From JAGLOK01 sp963676355 (GTDB lineage: Bacteria; Bacillota; Clostridia; Christensenellales; UMGS416): a stretch of DNA of 64,000 nt. The stretch lies in NCBI GenBank assembly GCA_963676355.1, contig OY781093.1, positions 1,488,001-1,552,000 of the forward strand, read 5' to 3'. Within the stretch, counting starts at the first letter, position 1, and every line of letters begins with the position of its first letter. Shown one piece after another: positions 60,682-64,000 of the stretch. A model generated the notes under the pieces. It was not told the origin of the DNA, did no database searches, and worked only from the letters and a program-made list of their open reading frames with translations. The translations under genes and the position numbers were made by a program.

Positions 60682-61449
60682 ATGGCAGATAAAATTTCGA
60701 TACTAGAGCATTATAAAGGTGAACTAAATAAAATATTTAGGGAAATTAATGTATACAATTCCAACAATGAATATTTATATGTAGCCGCAATGAAAAGTTA
60801 TATACAAAGATATAACGGTATATTGAAGAAATACAAAACAAGCTCAGGTATTCCTTTAGAGTTATATGTATTTCAAGAACATGAATATTCTTCAACAAAG
60901 AAGACAATAAGAAAAGAAGCGCTTGAAAGATTCAACATTAATATTGAATCAACTGTTAACTTAATTGAGAACATGATAGATAAAGAAAAATCGAAAGTTA
61001 TGCCTATATCTATACCAAATCATCAGATGAGAAGGTGTTTAAAACTTAACACTCAAAGGTGCCCATTAGATCCAAAGCTAGATAAGAATAAAGTGTTTGT
61101 AGGAATGTCTTTCAACAATAAGTATAAAGATAGTTATGAATATGGAATAAAAATGGCATTAGATTCCTTAGGCATGAATCCATATAAAGCTGACGAAGAT
61201 ATTTCAAGTAAAGATATTATGTGCAAAATATGTGAACAGATGCAGATGTGCAAATACTTAATTTTCAATATTTCTGGGCACAATCCAAATGTCATGCTTG
61301 AACTAGGTTTATCATATGGATTAGGTAAGAAAACTATAATAGTCAAAGATCAAGAAACAGAAAGCATTTCTGATATTGCTAATATAGAATACATAGAATA
61401 TAAGCATGCGAAGGACTTATGTGATAAGTTAATTGCTTATTTTCGTTAA
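60682..61449 (+). CDS. TIR-like nucleotide-binding protein with N-terminal helical domain
   Basis: A 255-residue protein. The first 110 residues are predicted to be helical and unlike any domain I know. The C-terminal part (about 135-230) starts VFVGMSFNNKYKDSYEYGIKMA, continues KADEDISSKDI and has NPNVMLELGLSYGLGKK with Glu207 where TIR and nucleoside 2-deoxyribosyltransferase-like enzymes carry their catalytic Glu. These features place it in the TIR-like/NTase fold group used by several bacterial defence systems to cleave NAD+ or nucleotides. It lies 17 bases after the phosphatase gene and 64 before the membrane-protein gene. A defence effector role is likely but unproven; a nucleotide-sensing role is the alternative. 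Confidence 0.75.
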   Translation: MADKISILEHYKGELNKIFREINVYNSNNEYLYVAAMKSYIQRYNGILKKYKTSSGIPLELYVFQEHEYSSTKKTIRKEALERFNINIESTVNLIENMIDKEKSKVMPISIPNHQMRRCLKLNTQRCPLDPKLDKNKVFVGMSFNNKYKDSYEYGIKMALDSLGMNPYKADEDISSKDIMCKICEQMQMCKYLIFNISGHNPNVMLELGLSYGLGKKTIIVKDQETESISDIANIEYIEYKHAKDLCDKLIAYFR

Positions 61450-61513
61450 CGATTATTGACTAAACGCGTATTGTGGAAAGAAAAACATATTAATAATTAA
61501 TGGAGATATTTTT

Positions 61514-62167
61514 ATGAGCTGGAGAAATGAGAAATGGAATAGAAGTATAAGTATATGGCTTATAATAGTTATAGCTATAGGAGTTATTGCAGCACTTCCT
61601 TTCTTTTTAAATAGGGTTGTCGATACTAATCCGATAGCATCTGGAATGAGCGAAGATGCATGGTTGAGCTTTTGGGGATCCTATATTGGTGGGATAATCA
61701 CTCTAATATCTATTATTGGAGCATTATGGATTAATGATCGGAATATCAAAGAAAATAGGAAGCAAATTAGGAATAATAGAAAATTAATTGTCTATAAAAA
61801 TTTTAAAGCATATTTAGAAAAGTGTATCTATATTTTGAGTCCGCCCATAGTTGAGGAATCAGACGATGGATTTTATTTGTGTTACGATAATATTTTTAAG
61901 TCTTTTTATGAGAGGTTTGAGAAAATAGAAATTGAACTGAAAACAATAGAAATTCAAACTGAGGATATAATACCAAAAAAGTACTTTGACAAAACGCTAG
62001 AATTGTTTAGAGATATAAAAGAAAAAATCAGAGCTTGTGTCAAAGATTCAAGATCATTAACATTAGTTGAATTATCGAAATTTACAATTAGTTTAATGCA
62101 TCAACAAATTGATCCGATTACAGAAATATATAATGAGTTTATACAAGAAATAAAATCTGTAGAATAG
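61514..62167 (+). CDS. Two-helix membrane protein, possible abortive-infection component
   Basis: A 217-residue protein with two transmembrane helices (about residues 12-33 and 52-73) separated by a short extracytoplasmic loop containing WLSFWGSYIGGI, then a helical cytoplasmic tail of about 140 residues rich in Glu, Lys and Ile. The WGSYIGG segment at the second helix resembles that in putative phage abortive-infection (putAbiC-type) membrane proteins, but I cannot confirm it without a search. The gene is AT-rich and follows the TIR-like gene with its own ribosome site (AATGGAGATATTTTT). As part of the cargo trio it could be a membrane sensor or pore-forming effector. Function unknown. Confidence 0.65.
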   Translation: MSWRNEKWNRSISIWLIIVIAIGVIAALPFFLNRVVDTNPIASGMSEDAWLSFWGSYIGGIITLISIIGALWINDRNIKENRKQIRNNRKLIVYKNFKAYLEKCIYILSPPIVEESDDGFYLCYDNIFKSFYERFEKIEIELKTIEIQTEDIIPKKYFDKTLELFRDIKEKIRACVKDSRSLTLVELSKFTISLMHQQIDPITEIYNEFIQEIKSVE

Positions 62168-62266
62168 CTTTTACAATTATAGAGATTTTGATTTAAGCAT
62201 TTTTTAGAAAAATAATATTAAAATAAGAGGCTAAATCTATTAAAGTTAGGCTTTTTTGGAGGAATT

Positions 62267-63205
62267 ATGAGAAAACATTTCACTCAACATCAGTATGACC
62301 AAGCTAAACAAACAAGCTTGATACAATACTTAATGTTAAAAGGAGAACAATTCAAAAAGGAAGGACACAGATATCGACATAAAGAGCACAATAGCTTAAT
62401 AGTAAGTGATGATAACAAGTGGTTTTGGAACTCACGAAACCTATATGGAAACACTCCAATTAGTTACCTGACTCTGGTTGAGAAAATGTCGCTTCCAGAT
62501 GCGGTACATGAACTACTGGGAGATGGAATTAAACACAATATAATAATACAAAACTTTGATAAGGCTGCTGAGAAAAAGCAGTCTTTTGTTTTACCCGAAA
62601 AGAACGATAATTACAGAAGAGCATTTGCGTTTCTTAATAAGACACGCGGCATAGATTCAATTATCATTTCAGAAATGATGAAACAGAAAAGAGTATATGA
62701 AAGCAAACAATATCATAACTGTGTATTCATTGGGTATAATGGTGTGGATGTTCCAAAACACGCATCAATGTGGGGAACATTCCAAGTTGAAGGAAAGAAA
62801 CGATTTAAAGGTGAAGCTGAAAGCTCAGATAAATCATATGGATTCATTATGCCGGGAAGAAGTAAGAAAGTGTATGTGTTTGAAAGTCCAGTTGATGCAA
62901 TGAGTCATGCAACGCTATATAAGATGGAGCAGAAGGATTGGAGACAGGACTATAGAATATCTCTCTGCTGCACATGGGATGGTGCATTAGAACAGTTCTT
63001 AAAATCACGTGATATAGCTGAGATCATACTGTGCCTTGATAATGATGCTGCAGGTAATGCAGCAAGTGTGAAGTACCTTGCTAAGTATTCAGAGATGGGA
63101 TATGAAGTATCAAGAGAAGCGCCAATATTTAATGACTACAATGAAGAACTTATGGAGTGCCTAGAAGCAATAGAGGAGTTTGAAGAAATGGAGGCAGGCA
63201 GATGA
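62267..63205 (+). CDS. DUF3991/Toprim-type DNA primase-like protein of the conjugative element
   Basis: A 312-residue protein with an N-terminal DUF3991-like zone (HRYRHKEHNSLIVSDDNKW, then WNSRNLYGNTPISYL near residue 65) and a Toprim domain. The Toprim part carries the catalytic Glu in VYVFESPVDAMS near residue 206 and the acidic DND in ILCLDNDAAGNAA near 260. Such proteins are found in Tn1549/CTn and similar elements and are thought to help in element replication or transfer DNA priming. GGAGG is before the ATG. It overlaps the sortase gene by an ATGA junction. No zinc finger of full-length DnaG is present. Confidence 0.85.
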   Translation: MRKHFTQHQYDQAKQTSLIQYLMLKGEQFKKEGHRYRHKEHNSLIVSDDNKWFWNSRNLYGNTPISYLTLVEKMSLPDAVHELLGDGIKHNIIIQNFDKAAEKKQSFVLPEKNDNYRRAFAFLNKTRGIDSIIISEMMKQKRVYESKQYHNCVFIGYNGVDVPKHASMWGTFQVEGKKRFKGEAESSDKSYGFIMPGRSKKVYVFESPVDAMSHATLYKMEQKDWRQDYRISLCCTWDGALEQFLKSRDIAEIILCLDNDAAGNAASVKYLAKYSEMGYEVSREAPIFNDYNEELMECLEAIEEFEEMEAGR

Positions 63206-63870
63206 AACGGAAACGAATAATACTAATTGTGGTTGTCATGCTTCTGCTCATTGCAGGAGCTTTTTTAATACTTAAACCAGTAATAGAAAACAAAAAGAAC
63301 ATGCAGGAACAAGAAAAAATTCTAAATGCAGTTGAAGGAGGTGAAGCTTTAATTGATATTGAGATTGTAGAAGGAGAAACTGAGCAGGATTATTATACAT
63401 CGGTTGATGCAAGTAGTGTTATCGCTCCAGTGCCTTCTAAATCACCTCTCATTGATGAAGCTGTATCTCAGTTAAATGGACTAGGAATAATTGAGATCGG
63501 AAGCATTGATTTGAAACTGCCTATTGTTGAAGGGGTGGAAGCAGGAGCACTTGAAGTATCAGTAGGTCATCTTTTCGAGTCTGCAGATATTGGCAATGAA
63601 GGAAACTGCATTATAGTCGGTCATAGAAACTATACATATGGTGAGATGTTTAATAGATTAGATGAACTGAAAGCAGGCGAAATTATCAAGATATCAAGCA
63701 TCGATGGAAGTGAGTATAAATATAAGGTTTACACGACAACGGTGGTAGAACCTGGATCTGAAAAGTTGTTTGAATGTGATGATGGACAGTATAAATTAAC
63801 ACTTCTCACATGCACACCGGTAAGGAAAGCAACTCACAGACTATTAATAATGGCGGAGCTGATGAGTTGA
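63202..63870 (+). CDS. Sortase, membrane-anchored transpeptidase of the conjugative element
   Basis: Cysteine transpeptidase that attaches surface proteins to the cell wall or to one another. A basic N-terminus and one transmembrane helix (about residues 5-25) are followed by an acidic linker and a sortase barrel. His141 is in IIVGHRNYTYGEMF, Cys near 203 in TLLTCTP and Arg near 213 in THRLLI form the catalytic triad. The TLLTCTP/THRLLI pattern resembles class C or D, although Tn1549-type elements usually annotate class B; class is uncertain. Length 222 is normal. It probably displays adhesins or conjugation proteins encoded further along the element. Overlap with the Toprim gene indicates one transcript. 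Confidence 0.88.
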   Translation: MKRKRIILIVVVMLLLIAGAFLILKPVIENKKNMQEQEKILNAVEGGEALIDIEIVEGETEQDYYTSVDASSVIAPVPSKSPLIDEAVSQLNGLGIIEIGSIDLKLPIVEGVEAGALEVSVGHLFESADIGNEGNCIIVGHRNYTYGEMFNRLDELKAGEIIKISSIDGSEYKYKVYTTTVVEPGSEKLFECDDGQYKLTLLTCTPVRKATHRLLIMAELMS

Positions 63871-64000
63871 TTTGTTTTCCTGTATTTAGAGCCGAAAGCG
63901 CCAGCGAAGGAACGTTGTGCAAGATAAGGTGTCATACAATGACACCGGAAACAGCTAGACAGCACAGCTGTCTACTAGAAGAACAAGTGTATGACAATGA
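63871..64000. other. Tandem hairpins after the sortase gene
   Basis: GGTGTCA-TACAA-TGACACC (63928-63946) and AGACAGC-ACA-GCTGTCT (63957-63973) are perfect 7-bp inverted repeats 10 bases apart. A third motif, GTGTATGACAATGA, at the window edge repeats part of the first. No T run follows either hairpin, so termination is unlikely; transfer-origin, single-strand replication or protein-binding roles are possible. Confidence 0.55.

Larger units (their letters stand above)
47278..64000 (+). mobile_element. Integrative conjugative element (Tn1549/CTn-like), left part, cut by window edge
   Basis: All genes from parA to the sortase lie on one strand and form a set characteristic of clostridial conjugative transposons of the Tn1549/CTn2/CTn4 type: ParA, ParB, giant methylase-helicase, DUF3991/Toprim-type protein and sortase, with TnpV. 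Between the core genes are genes that look like cargo (large NTPase, phosphatase, TIR-like and membrane proteins), and base composition there is visibly richer in A/T. The relaxase, VirB4/TraE and VirD4 genes and the recombinase would lie to the right of the window. The left boundary is set provisionally at parA; it may be up to 350 bases further left. Confidence 0.8.

Noticed and set aside
62697..62903. 68-codon frame inside the Toprim gene
   Set aside because: Shadow frame without a ribosome site, Lys-rich and without family features.

Overview
The window looks like the chromosome of a low-GC, Gram-positive, probably anaerobic member of the Clostridia, interrupted near position 47,000 by the left part of an integrative conjugative element (ICE). 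The reasons are strong Shine-Dalgarno sites, several TTG/GTG starts, lipoprotein signals, a 2-oxoacid:ferredoxin-type oxidoreductase, the UPF0237/UPF0210 pair, a monoderm-style type IV pilus set, and mobile genes of the Tn1549/CTn type. I cannot name a genus from the sequence.

Layout, chromosomal part. 1-4,855 (minus strand) is a type IV pilus cluster in the order pilB, pilT, pilC, prepilin, prepilin peptidase (cut by the window edge). Next come a pyrimidine-nucleoside phosphorylase, a flotillin/NfeD membrane pair with an Asp-rich repeat, a lipoprotein and a 923-residue anchored protein of unknown function, a zinc-ribbon membrane protein, an aldo/keto reductase, an acetyltransferase and a zinc-type cation exporter. 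16,229-20,815 holds a c-di-GMP-responsive (PilZ) processive glycosyltransferase, two SHOCT miniproteins and a two-component system. 20,905-27,333 is a carbohydrate gene set (GPH symporter, FGGY kinase, two-domain class II aldolase, class III aminotransferase) divergent from a TetR regulator with a clear palindromic operator. An acyltransferase/zinc-ribbon fusion follows.

28,769-36,795 is a sulfur-trafficking island. It has a DASS anion symporter followed at once by a TusA sulfur carrier. A LysR regulator is divergent from an operon of YeeE half, TusA, second YeeE half, a thioredoxin-reductase-like flavoprotein with a C-terminal extension, a two-domain rhodanese lipoprotein and a four-domain rhodanese lipoprotein. 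I infer that surface rhodaneses form or hold sulfane sulfur, the split YeeE channel imports it, TusA accepts it, and the flavoprotein recycles thiols. This is the strongest candidate for an undescribed system on the chromosome. Downstream are a methyltransferase, an overlapping four-gene glycan-modification operon (GT39-like, DegT aminotransferase, GT2, ATP-grasp), the UPF0237/UPF0210 pair, and two subunits of a 2-oxoacid oxidoreductase.

47,278 to the window end is ICE sequence: parA, parB, a very AT-rich 1,148-residue STAND/NACHT-like NTPase (likely defence cargo), a Cys-rich miniprotein, a 2,266-residue methylase-helicase with a TnpV-family gene nested in another reading frame, a cargo trio (dual-specificity phosphatase, TIR-like nucleotide-binding protein, two-helix membrane protein), a Toprim protein, a sortase, and two tandem hairpins at the edge. 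The element's recombinase and conjugation genes lie beyond the window. No rRNA, tRNA or CRISPR array was seen. All family assignments rest on motif recognition by eye; no searches were run.
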